Origin: Cellvibrionaceae bacterium
GTDB lineage: Bacteria; Pseudomonadota; Gammaproteobacteria; Pseudomonadales; Cellvibrionaceae
Direction: 5' to 3'
DNA: 64,000 nucleotides
NCBI GenBank assembly: GCA_025800365.1
Contig: JAOXRT010000284.1
Span: 1-64,000, forward strand
Shown here: positions 18,259 to 27,600 of the stretch, in pieces
Layout of the letters: each line of letters opens with the position of its first letter
Position numbering within the stretch: position 1 is the stretch's first letter
Notes under the pieces: model-generated
Databases searched by the model: none
Seen by the model: only the letters and a program-made list of their open reading frames with translations
What the model was told of the DNA's origin: nothing
Made by a program: the position numbers and the translations under genes

Positions 18259-19308
18259 ATGGAGTTAACGTTAACGGTTCAAAAAGCCCCCCACGGCGCT
18301 GAGCATATGCTGGGTAAGTCGTTCCGATTCTGGGCGATTGGTTGTCGACTAGGGCGTGCGGCCAATAACGATATTGTGCTAGTAGACCCTCAGCGATATG
18401 TGTCTTCCAATCATGCTGTCATTACCTTCGAAGGTGGCCAATTTACCATTATCGACCAGTCGGCAAATGGGCTATTTATCGATGGTTCTCCAACATCTCT
18501 AGGCGTCGGCCGTCGCCATGTAATCTCTCAAGGCGAAATGTTGGGGGCGGGTGAATATCTACTAAAAGTCAATTTAAGTGCGCAGCCCAGCCAATCACCA
18601 CAATCAAATGTGGTGAGTATTGCCGCTGAGAACTCATCTATTCCACAAATGGCGTCTCAATCGCCAGTTTCTTCGGCTATTCCCCCTCAGGTAAGGGATT
18701 GTAATTCTACCTCAGACCCTGTCCAATTAGCATTACAACTGGGCTTGCAGGGAATGAGCGAAGAGCAGCTAAACGGTATTTCCTCTGAGATTTGTGATGT
18801 GGTTAAACGCTGCGTTGAAGGCGTTATGGTCATATTGGGCAATCGGAGAAATATGAAAAGCCAGCTGCATATGGATATGACCCAAATACAGCCAGCAAAC
18901 AATAACGCATTAAAGTTCTCTGTTTCGGCTGATGAGGCTTTGGAGACCATGTTCGCCAAGTCGGGCGAAGGCTATATGGCTCCAGCTAACAGCATTAAAG
19001 AAGCTTTCCAGGATATCGCAGACCACCAAGTAGCGATGATGGCGGCGATGATGCAAGCATCTCAACAAATGATGATGCGTTTTCATCCAGACCAGTTGGA
19101 AAGTGAATTTGCTCAGATGAGCCAAACCAAGGGCCTGTTTTCATCGAAGCAGAAACCTTGGGATATGTATAAAGATTATTATAAACAGATGGTTGGCGCA
19201 CAGCGTAGCTCTGTAAATGATCAGTTTATTGAAGACTTTGCCGCAGCCTATGAGCAGCAATTGCAATTAATCAATATGGATCGTAAGCAAGGTAATACTG
19301 TGAATTAG
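18259..19308 (+). CDS. FHA-domain protein of the type VI secretion TagH/ImpI kind
   Basis: A 349-residue cytoplasmic protein. An N-terminal FHA domain (about residues 25-105) shows the phospho-threonine-binding pattern LGRAANNDIVL...YVSSNHAVI...QSANGLFIDG: Arg of LGR, Ser and His of SSNH, and Asn of NG are all present. After a Ser/Gln-rich linker, residues ~150-340 match the C-terminal region typical of T6SS FHA proteins, with LKFSVSADEALETMF, AFQDIADHQVAMMAAMM, RFHPDQLE and WDMYKDYYKQM. In T6SS loci such proteins bind phosphorylated partners of the PpkA kinase. Here a kinase follows 71 bases downstream, but no T6SS structural genes are in the window. The ATG at 18259 is chosen over the GTG at 18256 from spacing to GAGG. 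Confidence 0.88.
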   Translation: MELTLTVQKAPHGAEHMLGKSFRFWAIGCRLGRAANNDIVLVDPQRYVSSNHAVITFEGGQFTIIDQSANGLFIDGSPTSLGVGRRHVISQGEMLGAGEYLLKVNLSAQPSQSPQSNVVSIAAENSSIPQMASQSPVSSAIPPQVRDCNSTSDPVQLALQLGLQGMSEEQLNGISSEICDVVKRCVEGVMVILGNRRNMKSQLHMDMTQIQPANNNALKFSVSADEALETMFAKSGEGYMAPANSIKEAFQDIADHQVAMMAAMMQASQQMMMRFHPDQLESEFAQMSQTKGLFSSKQKPWDMYKDYYKQMVGAQRSSVNDQFIEDFAAAYEQQLQLINMDRKQGNTVN

Positions 19309-19379
19309 CGCTTCTTCCAGGCTAGCCAGCATCATTCAAGTCGCATACGGAGTGCGACTGGTCTAGCCGGGATGAAGTC

Positions 19380-22292
19380 GTGAGTAAAGATAAGCAACCT
19401 ATAGCTGGCACAAGTTCTTCTAGTGACACAAAAGGGGACGCTAGCAGAACCGAGCAAGAAACCAGTCAGGATAAAACTGTTATCCAGGGCGTCGAAAACT
19501 CGGCAGCCAGTAATCCACTGGTATCTGAAGATCTAGATAAGACCCAAATTCAATACCCACCGCAAACCGACAGCAGCGATAAAACTGTTTTGCTGGGTAG
19601 TGCCGAGCTAGACGATCCCAAAGCCACTGAAAAAACCCAATTTATTCAAGCACCAGGAACCGGTGACGATCGCACCATTATGCTTGGAGGCTCTGTCAAC
19701 GCAACGCAATTCATTCAAGATAGTAAGGCAGCACAAGGCGAAAATGTCACGGTTCCCAGTGCTATGTCTCCTGATCTTATTATTACTGGGCAGCTGGACG
19801 AGCAGGGCCGAACGGTCATTAAAGATCGTTTCGTATTGGAGTCGCTACTGGGTGCTGGCGGTATGGGCGCCGTCTATAAAGCCAAGGATTTACGTAAGGT
19901 CGAGGCGAAAGATCGCGATCCTTGGGTGGCGGTTAAAGTTCTTAATGAAAATTTTAAAAATCATCCTTCTGCGTTTATTTCTCTACAGCGAGAAGCGCGC
20001 AAATCGCAAACACTAGCTCATCCGAATATTGTTCAGGTATTCGATTTCGATCGCGATCACGAAATGGTCTTTATGACCATGGAGCTTTTGTCGGGCGCCT
20101 CCTTAGAGGATGTCATTAAAGAAAAGCCTGAGGGCTTGCCGTTAGAGCAAGTCTTAAATTTAACCCGTCAAATGGGTGATGCGCTTGCCCATGCCCATCG
20201 TCATCGAATTACTCATGCCGACTTTAAACCTGGCAATGTATTTCTTTGTGATGGTGATGTGGCCAAGGTTATTGACTTTGGTATTGCCCGAGCGGTTTCG
20301 AGCGTAGAAACCGATCAAAAAGACGATAAAACCGTCTTCGACCCAAACAGCCTCGGTGCATTGACCCCTGCTTATGCCAGTTTGGAGATGCTGCTAGGAG
20401 AGGAGCCGCTGCCAAGTTGTGATGTGTATGCGCTCGGATGTATTGTCTATGAGCTGTTAAGCGGCAAGCATCCCTTTGAAAAGCAACCAGCAGATCAAGT
20501 CGCTATTCAGCGTTTAAAGCTTAAACGTTTACCACAGTTGAACCGTCGCCAATGGAAAGCGCTGCGCCGAAGCTTGGCCTTAAAGCGAGCCAATCGTTTC
20601 GCCACCGTTGATGACTTTTTAAATGAATTTGTGCCTATTGTTAATCCATGGCGCAGACCGGTAGCTATGGGCTCGGTGGCTGTCCTATTACTATTGGGTT
20701 TGGTTGGCTATCGAGCTTATCAATCCAATGAGAAAGAAAAACAGCTTGAGATAGAAAAACAGGCCCTAGCGCAGCAGCAAGCTATACAGCAGCAGGAAAT
20801 GGATTTACAGCGGCAGGTCCAGTCTGTGTCTGATGACCTGTCAAGCCAGTATTCAAAGCTAAATGATAAAGCCGGTGAGTTACAGTCACTGCTAGACCAA
20901 AGAAGTTTAAGTTTTGATACTGGAGCGCTTTGGCAGCGTCAGACTGCGGTAATAATGAATGAATTGCTGCAAGTTTATAAAGATGATTCTTGGCGAGAAG
21001 ATTTGCAAGGTCATACTCTTGCCAGTCGCGCTGATTTCAAAAAAGTACTCGAAGAGCATAGTTTAAAAACTCAGCAGGCGAAGCAGACCTTGGCCAATTG
21101 GGCGAGTAATTACAACTTCACCTTAAGTGATGCCTATCTTGCTGGTGCTTCAGATGCTTCAGATGATCGGAAATTTGATGAGGCTCGTCGATTGCTTACC
21201 CGAGCACAAACCCTAAACTCCTCTTCAGCACAACTACAAAAAGTTGAACAGCAAATTGATCGGCAATATAAGGCCCATCAGGCAGAGTTGGCCGCTCAAG
21301 CTGAAGCACGAGAAAAGGCAAGGCTAGCCGCTGAGAGGCGCCGTTTACTGGCCGCTTTTGAGGCTGATAAAAGCCAGTTGCTTAGCGAAGCTGAGCAGTG
21401 TCAGGCTGGTTTACTGCGTGAAGGCCGCGGAGGCAGCTTTGACTTAGATTTACGAGCTTTAGCCGCTGGTTTTGATAGTTTAGGAACTAAGTACCCGGTA
21501 TACCAAGACGATATTGCAAGTGCTAAGCAAGCTAGTGTAGCTCAGCTGATTGACTGTATTCAGGTCTATGGCTACGGCAATACTCAAGATGCAAAGATCA
21601 AGGCAGCTCTCGCCGCGCAGCTATTTCCATTTGCCGCTGATCGTTTTTCTAGTATGGAAATATACCCTTGGAACAGTTGTAAATCGTCTTTTGCTGGTAG
21701 AGGGCAGCGTTATAGTTGCCGTGATCGTTTTTTAAATGAAGACGATCAACGTGGACCGGAATTGGTGGTGATCCCGAAAGCTGAAGGACAGAAGCCTTAT
21801 GCGATTTCAAAATACGAAATTAGCATTGAAGACTTCAACAATTTTTGTGTGCAAAGTGGAAGCTGTGAAGCTAAGCAGGGCTCCGCAAATATGCCGGTGA
21901 CGGGTTACTCCGTGGAGCTTTACCGAGCTTATGCCCAATGGCTAAGTGAGCGTACAGGTTTCGAATATCAAATCCCCAATTATCAACAGTGGTATCGAGC
22001 GGCCTCAGCGCGACAATCTACACTGGATACTGGTCGCAATTGTACTTTGAAATCGAGAGGTATTCAGAAAGGTGACAGCTTATTGCCGATCGATATGGGG
22101 GCGGGTAATCGTTGGGGCTTGGTGAATCATATCGGTAATGCACGAGAGGTCGTAATGCACCCGGATGGTATCAGGGCCGCAGGGGCTGATCATAAAACAG
22201 CGATGGAACAGTGCACATTAGACAGCTTGGATATCATTCCAAATGCTGGTGATCAGTTGTCAGGCTTTCGGGTAGTGAAGTTGTTACCATGA
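19380..22292 (+). CDS. Membrane Ser/Thr protein kinase with C-terminal FGE-sulfatase-like domain
   Basis: This 970-residue protein has four parts. Residues 1-148 are low-complexity and carry repeated [DE]-[KR]-T-hydrophobic/Gln motifs (Thr 33, 55, 69, 86, 99). Residues ~151-420 are a Hanks-type kinase: LGAGGMGAVYKA loop, Lys186 in VAVKVL, catalytic HADFKPGN (Asp281, Lys283, Asn286) and DFG at 299-301. The activation segment holds another DKT (Thr318). One membrane helix spans ~428-446, so the rest is periplasmic. A Gln/Glu-rich coiled coil (~450-670) leads to an FGE-sulfatase/SUMF1-like domain (~790-968) ending GFRVVKLLP. All catalytic residues are present, so it should be active. T6SS PpkA/Stk1 kinases are the nearest concept. 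The start is GTG; the stop overlaps the TpsB gene by four bases, which couples signalling to secretion. Confidence 0.92.
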   Translation: MSKDKQPIAGTSSSSDTKGDASRTEQETSQDKTVIQGVENSAASNPLVSEDLDKTQIQYPPQTDSSDKTVLLGSAELDDPKATEKTQFIQAPGTGDDRTIMLGGSVNATQFIQDSKAAQGENVTVPSAMSPDLIITGQLDEQGRTVIKDRFVLESLLGAGGMGAVYKAKDLRKVEAKDRDPWVAVKVLNENFKNHPSAFISLQREARKSQTLAHPNIVQVFDFDRDHEMVFMTMELLSGASLEDVIKEKPEGLPLEQVLNLTRQMGDALAHAHRHRITHADFKPGNVFLCDGDVAKVIDFGIARAVSSVETDQKDDKTVFDPNSLGALTPAYASLEMLLGEEPLPSCDVYALGCIVYELLSGKHPFEKQPADQVAIQRLKLKRLPQLNRRQWKALRRSLALKRANRFATVDDFLNEFVPIVNPWRRPVAMGSVAVLLLLGLVGYRAYQSNEKEKQLEIEKQALAQQQAIQQQEMDLQRQVQSVSDDLSSQYSKLNDKAGELQSLLDQRSLSFDTGALWQRQTAVIMNELLQVYKDDSWREDLQGHTLASRADFKKVLEEHSLKTQQAKQTLANWASNYNFTLSDAYLAGASDASDDRKFDEARRLLTRAQTLNSSSAQLQKVEQQIDRQYKAHQAELAAQAEAREKARLAAERRRLLAAFEADKSQLLSEAEQCQAGLLREGRGGSFDLDLRALAAGFDSLGTKYPVYQDDIASAKQASVAQLIDCIQVYGYGNTQDAKIKAALAAQLFPFAADRFSSMEIYPWNSCKSSFAGRGQRYSCRDRFLNEDDQRGPELVVIPKAEGQKPYAISKYEISIEDFNNFCVQSGSCEAKQGSANMPVTGYSVELYRAYAQWLSERTGFEYQIPNYQQWYRAASARQSTLDTGRNCTLKSRGIQKGDSLLPIDMGAGNRWGLVNHIGNAREVVMHPDGIRAAGADHKTAMEQCTLDSLDIIPNAGDQLSGFRVVKLLP

Positions 22293-24631
22293 AGTTCATT
22301 AAGACATTAAGCCGGTTTTTAGTCCTTGTTCTCCCGAACATCGTTGTCCCGAGCATTGCATTGGCACAGCAGGAAAATCTAAGTCTCCAACTTTTTGATC
22401 AGAACTTTGAATTGGAACTGTTGGAAACTGAGCTGAGATCCTCGTCCGAAACGCCAGATCAACAATTTGATACGGCGTTGCTAAAACGTTTCGATAAAGC
22501 ATGGTGGTTACAACAATTGCCGGCCTTGCAGGTCGAATTACGCAAGCGTGAAAAACTATTCGCTGATGCTGATCGAATTCAGCCAGAGGCTTTAGATTCA
22601 CTGGCCCAATACCTTCGCTTACTGATGCCTGAACTTGATATTGGTGCGCCGGTGAGTATTGATAGGGTTCGCTTGTCAGATGTTCAACAGCAAGCCTTGT
22701 TCAATATGGTCTATGACTGGCGGGGCAAGCAAGATCTTCGAAGTGCAGAAGATTATCTGCAACAGGAAGACATAAATCTTGCCGAAATTGTCGAGAGTAC
22801 GATGTTGCGGGTTTTTGATGCCAATTTTAGTTGTCTATTTAATTTGGCTAGCACTGAAAATCGTATAAAAGTCTCTTTGAAGCCTCACTGGTCCGATTGT
22901 ATTGATGAAAGCAATCCACAGTTGTTGTGGGTGAACGAATTACGCTTAAGCGAGGTTAGCACTTCACAGGACCTGCCGATTGATCGAGAAGAGGTGCTCA
23001 GTTTCTTGAATCAGCAGAAGGAAAAGCAAACCAGACTAAGCAATGACGCTGGCCATGGTTTCAGTCTGTTTGATCTCAATATTCTGGCCTCTAAGTTGAA
23101 TCAAGCCTTTCTCGACTCTTCAGCGGGGCAGCGTTATGACAATTCTCACGATGCATTAATTACTGCAGAACTCGAAATTCTACGCCAGCAGCACGCTATG
23201 AGTTTTTCGAACTTGCAGAAAATATCAGAGACCTTACAAGATTATATTCGGGCGCAAGGCTTTATCTTGGCCAAGGCCTATATTCCCCAGCAGGACTTTA
23301 GGGCCGCCGACGGTATATTGGAATTAGCAGTCGCAGGTGGGTACTTAGGTGATGTTTATTTCCGCAATCTCGGTGAAACGAAGTATCGCCGAGAGACTCT
23401 ATTATCCGCCTTTAACCCCTACTTAGATAAACCCGTTAACAGCGATATTTCAACGGCGTATTTTCGCTTGAATGATATTCCGGGGCTGAGCGTACAAGCA
23501 GGCTTCTTTGAACCTGGTGAGGTGAATGGTCAAACCCGCTTAAATCTTGGTTTGGAAGAAGAGAAGTGGCAGCTACAGCTGCGTAGCGACAATTATGGCT
23601 CTGAGGCAACCGGTGAATATCGAGTATTGGCTGGCTTGGATTGGTATAACACCCTTGGCTATGGCGACTCTTTAAATATCGGTGTGTTACAGGCTTCTTC
23701 GCCAAGTAATACCAGTTATGGCTTTGCAAGGTATAAATTTCCTTTCTTGGAGCTAAAGGCAAATGTTGCTCTGTCCCATGAGCAGACTCAATATGAAGCC
23801 CTAGGGGGTGTTGGTGCCAATAAGGCTCTGTCCCAAGGAGACTTGGCAACCAGCAGCTTAGGTATGGAATATCGCTGGCTACGCTCAAAAGACTTTAACT
23901 TGAGCCTAAGCGCTTCGGCCGTGAAAAAGTCATCTGACACCACGGTAACTTTACAGCTTGGCGACAAGTCCGTGGTTGACGGCTTGGAAACGGAAGTTGA
24001 AGGCTATCAACTTGATTTAAAGGTGGACTACTTGTTGAGCTCACTTAGAGCGCTAACTGATTGGCGCTTTAGTTATTTTTCTGGTCAACAAGAAGACGTT
24101 AAAGATACGGTAATAAGTCGAAGCTATGAAAAGTTCACTTTAAATGGTGACACTTTGTTTCTTTTGCCAATAGAGATTTCTGATCAGCCATTACGATTGA
24201 ACGCAAAAATTCAGGCTGTTTACTCGGATGATTTACTGCCCACTTTTGAGCGTCAGGCCATCGGTGGCCCCTATGGGGTTAAGACATTCGCTACTGCCGA
24301 CTTTACCGCTGACAAGACGGTGTATGGCAATCTACAGTTATTGGCTAATGTTAGCTCTTGGCTGGGTGAAGCCCTCTCTGATGATCATGATATTTCAATA
24401 GCCTTTTTTATCGAGGCGGCTGAAGGCCGACTAAATGCATTGCAAGGTCAGTCTGATAGTAAGGCCAGCTTTCAGGCGGCGGGATTGTCTTTGTATTATC
24501 AGTGGCAAGAAAATTTAAATCTAGAATTGAATTATTCATTTGCCGGAAGCAAAGATGTCAGTGTGGATTTTGCTGAGCTCGTTCCAGAGCCTGAAGATAC
24601 AGTTTATTTTAGCTTGAGCTATCGGATTTAG
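22289..24631 (+). CDS. Two-partner secretion outer-membrane translocator (TpsB, ShlB/FhaC type) with N-terminal extension
   Basis: TpsB proteins are outer-membrane barrels that export a partner TpsA. The signal peptide ends near IALAQQ. Residues ~30-310 are an unusual extension, with no match I recognise and three Cys. A POTRA-like segment follows (ISETLQDYIRAQGFILAKAYIPQQ...GILELAVAGGYLGDVYFRN). A 16-strand-type barrel then runs to residue 780. The conserved L6 motif, normally VRG[FY], reads GGPYGVKTF here (about residue 660), so the key Arg is Lys. Total length is well over the usual ~550-600. It is translationally coupled to the kinase (ATGA) and lies 17 bases before the giant TpsA gene, the normal TpsB-TpsA order. 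Confidence 0.88.
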   Translation: MKFIKTLSRFLVLVLPNIVVPSIALAQQENLSLQLFDQNFELELLETELRSSSETPDQQFDTALLKRFDKAWWLQQLPALQVELRKREKLFADADRIQPEALDSLAQYLRLLMPELDIGAPVSIDRVRLSDVQQQALFNMVYDWRGKQDLRSAEDYLQQEDINLAEIVESTMLRVFDANFSCLFNLASTENRIKVSLKPHWSDCIDESNPQLLWVNELRLSEVSTSQDLPIDREEVLSFLNQQKEKQTRLSNDAGHGFSLFDLNILASKLNQAFLDSSAGQRYDNSHDALITAELEILRQQHAMSFSNLQKISETLQDYIRAQGFILAKAYIPQQDFRAADGILELAVAGGYLGDVYFRNLGETKYRRETLLSAFNPYLDKPVNSDISTAYFRLNDIPGLSVQAGFFEPGEVNGQTRLNLGLEEEKWQLQLRSDNYGSEATGEYRVLAGLDWYNTLGYGDSLNIGVLQASSPSNTSYGFARYKFPFLELKANVALSHEQTQYEALGGVGANKALSQGDLATSSLGMEYRWLRSKDFNLSLSASAVKKSSDTTVTLQLGDKSVVDGLETEVEGYQLDLKVDYLLSSLRALTDWRFSYFSGQQEDVKDTVISRSYEKFTLNGDTLFLLPIEISDQPLRLNAKIQAVYSDDLLPTFERQAIGGPYGVKTFATADFTADKTVYGNLQLLANVSSWLGEALSDDHDISIAFFIEAAEGRLNALQGQSDSKASFQAAGLSLYYQWQENLNLELNYSFAGSKDVSVDFAELVPEPEDTVYFSLSYRI

Positions 24632-24648
24632 TTTGCAAGGTATTGATT

Positions 24649-27600
24649 ATGAAAAAATTCAAATTCAGTAGAGCCAAAGCAAACAGTAAAAACTGCAGAA
24701 AGCCCCTAGCCGTGGCTGTAGGATTGGCTCAATTAACTGTGATAGCAGGTTTTGGAATAGAGGTACACGCGGCGCCGGAAGGTGGGTGGGTAGTTCAGGG
24801 TATTGGTAATATTGAGCAAAACGCCAATATTACCAACGTTAACCAGGTCAGCGACTTATTAACTGTAGAGTGGAGTAGTTTTGATCTCGATAGCCAGGAA
24901 GTTGTAAATTTTCTTCAGCCCAACAATCAAGCTTGGGTGCTCAATCATATTTTACAAAATGGCCCAAGCCAAATTAATGGCCAGATCAATGCCAATGGTA
25001 ATGTCTTGCTCATTAACCCGCGGGGAATGATATTTGGCGAAAATGCGCTGATTAATGCTGGCAGCTTCACTGCCAGTAGCCTATGGCTAGATAAAGATGA
25101 TTTTCTAAACGGTAATTTTTATTTTAAAGATGTCGACCCTAGCCAAGGGCGTATTATCAATCATGGCCTAATTTCCGCAGCGACTGGTGGCTTTGTTAAT
25201 CTTCTTGGGGAGTCTATCTCTAACGAAGGTATATTGAGCGCTAATATGGGCTATGTTTCGCTGGCGGCGGGCAGTGAGCTCTACCTGACTTTCGACGATC
25301 AAAATTTTCTTGGCGTTAAAGTTACTCAGGATGTCATCAATAACGATGCGGGCCTAAAGGCAGCTATTGATAATAAGGGAAAGATAGAAGGTGAGTCTGC
25401 TAGGGTCATTATGCAGGCAGAATCAGCGAAGGATTTATTTGATTTTGCCGTCAACCATGAGGGCATTATTGAGGCGACGGGTTTTGATGGCGGTGAGGTA
25501 AGTATTGCTGCCAATGGCGCCATTAAAATGAATGGCAATATAGATAGCTCAGGTGACAATAACTCAGGCAGTGTTGATATTGCCGGTAAGTCTGTTGAGC
25601 TCTTAGGAGATATAGTTTCTCGTGGAGACGTCGGTGGCAGAGTATGGGTACAGGCAGAGGATATCCAGTTAGCCGCTTCGGCGACTGTAGATGTAAGCGG
25701 TCAGTTTGGTGGTGGGCAGGCCTTAATCGGTGGTGGCTATCTTGGTCGCTTAGAAGGTTTCCGAAACGCTCAAAGTCTATATGTTGCTGACGGTGCAAAA
25801 ATTTACGCTGATGCGGTGCTCGCTGGAAATGGCGGAGAAGTTATTCTTTGGTCCGACAATAGTACTCATTTCCACGGTTTAATATCGGCCCAAGGCGGTA
25901 GCCAATCAGGTGGTGGCGGTTTAGTAGAATCCTCATCGCTAAATCAGCTAAGCGTTAGCGGAAAGGTTAGTACGCATGCTCGCAGTGGTCAAACAGGCAC
26001 ATGGCTATTAGACCCTGGTGAGTTGGAAATCGTAGCTGGTGTGGCATCTGGCCCAAATCAAATCTCAGTTTCAACGATCGATCTAGTCAATAATAATGTT
26101 GTGATTACTACATCAGATTATGACGCGGGCATGGCCGGCTCTGGAAATCTGACCTTATCTGCTGATATTAGCTCAGTCAGTGGTAATAGTCTTACCTTGC
26201 AGGCTGAGACAGATATTATTCTTAATAACAACATCAATATTACCGGTGACGTTAACTTAGATGCCCAGAATCAGGTTTTTATAAATAGCAATATTACCGC
26301 AGCCAACATCAATTTAGATATGTTGAGCTATAGCGTTGATCCTACAGCGCTGCTCAGCACCGCGGGTTCTCTATCGTTTGACTATAAGGCGGGTAACCAT
26401 GCTCTTGATTTAGACAATCTAGGCTTGGATTTTAATAATATCAGCGCTTCGGCTATTAATTTTAATTTAGGTGCTGGCGGAAGCAACTCGCTAAGCGCGT
26501 CGACAACAGGAAGTGATTTTTTCATTACCGGCGCCAATACTCTAAATGTTGATGTGTCGGCTCAAACCATCAATTTTACCGGCGTAAATAGTATAGCGGG
26601 TAACAATAATAACGATTCAGTAGATGCTGCCAATTCGGGAGTGCAGTTAGGCTTGAGCAGTTACACAGTTAATGATATTGAAATTAGCGATATTAACAGT
26701 GTCAGCAATACCGATAGCATAACAGGTACAAGCAGTGCTGAATCCTTTACGGCTTCTGATGAAAATCAAATCACAGTATCTGTTGGTGGCAGCAATGTGG
26801 CATTTGATGGTGTTACTAGCTTAGATGGTGGTAGCGGCACTGGTGATAGTCTTGACGTTTCTAATCAGGGGGCTGTATTAAGCGCGTCTGGATTTGACAG
26901 TCGCAGTATTTCAGTAAGCGATGTTGAGCTCGTCAATAATACGACGACACTAACAGGAACTAGCAATGATGATTCATTGACTGTCACCGCTTCAAAGCAA
27001 CTTCTTGCCGGAAGTGTAACTTTTAATAATGTTGACAGTTACGATGCGGCCGCAGGCACCAGCGATACGCTTGACCTTGGCGGTTTCGGTGCTGTACTAG
27101 ACGGTCAAAACTATACGGTTAACGGTATATCTGTTACGCAGAACGAAATCAGTGATAACGTTGCGTTGCTAACAGGTGGTGGAGCGACCGATACCTTTGT
27201 TGTTCAAGGTAGCACTAGCGTTACGGCTAATGGTAGCAATCGAACCTATAATGGCGTCACCACTGTAGTGACACAAGCTGATGATGTAGTGAATCTAAAT
27301 GACCAGGGCGCACTTATTGGTGCGACTGGTTTTAGTAGCCAGGGTATTAACTTTGATCATGCAAGTGCTTTAAATACAGGGGTTTTAACAGGCGGGGTAG
27401 CAAGCGATACCTTTGTCGTTCAGGGTGCCGAGAGCGTAACAGTTGATGCTGGTGCGAGAACTTTTAATGGTGTCTCCACTGTTGTCACGCAAGCCGACGA
27501 TGTTGTGAACCTAAACGATCAAAACGCGCTTATCACGGCAACTGGCTTTAGCAGCCAGGGCATCAACTTTGATCATGCGGCTGCTATAAATACGGGTGTC

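Noticed and set aside
18259..22292. A true type VI secretion cluster
   Set aside because: No tss/hcp/vgrG/clpV-like gene occurs anywhere in the window.
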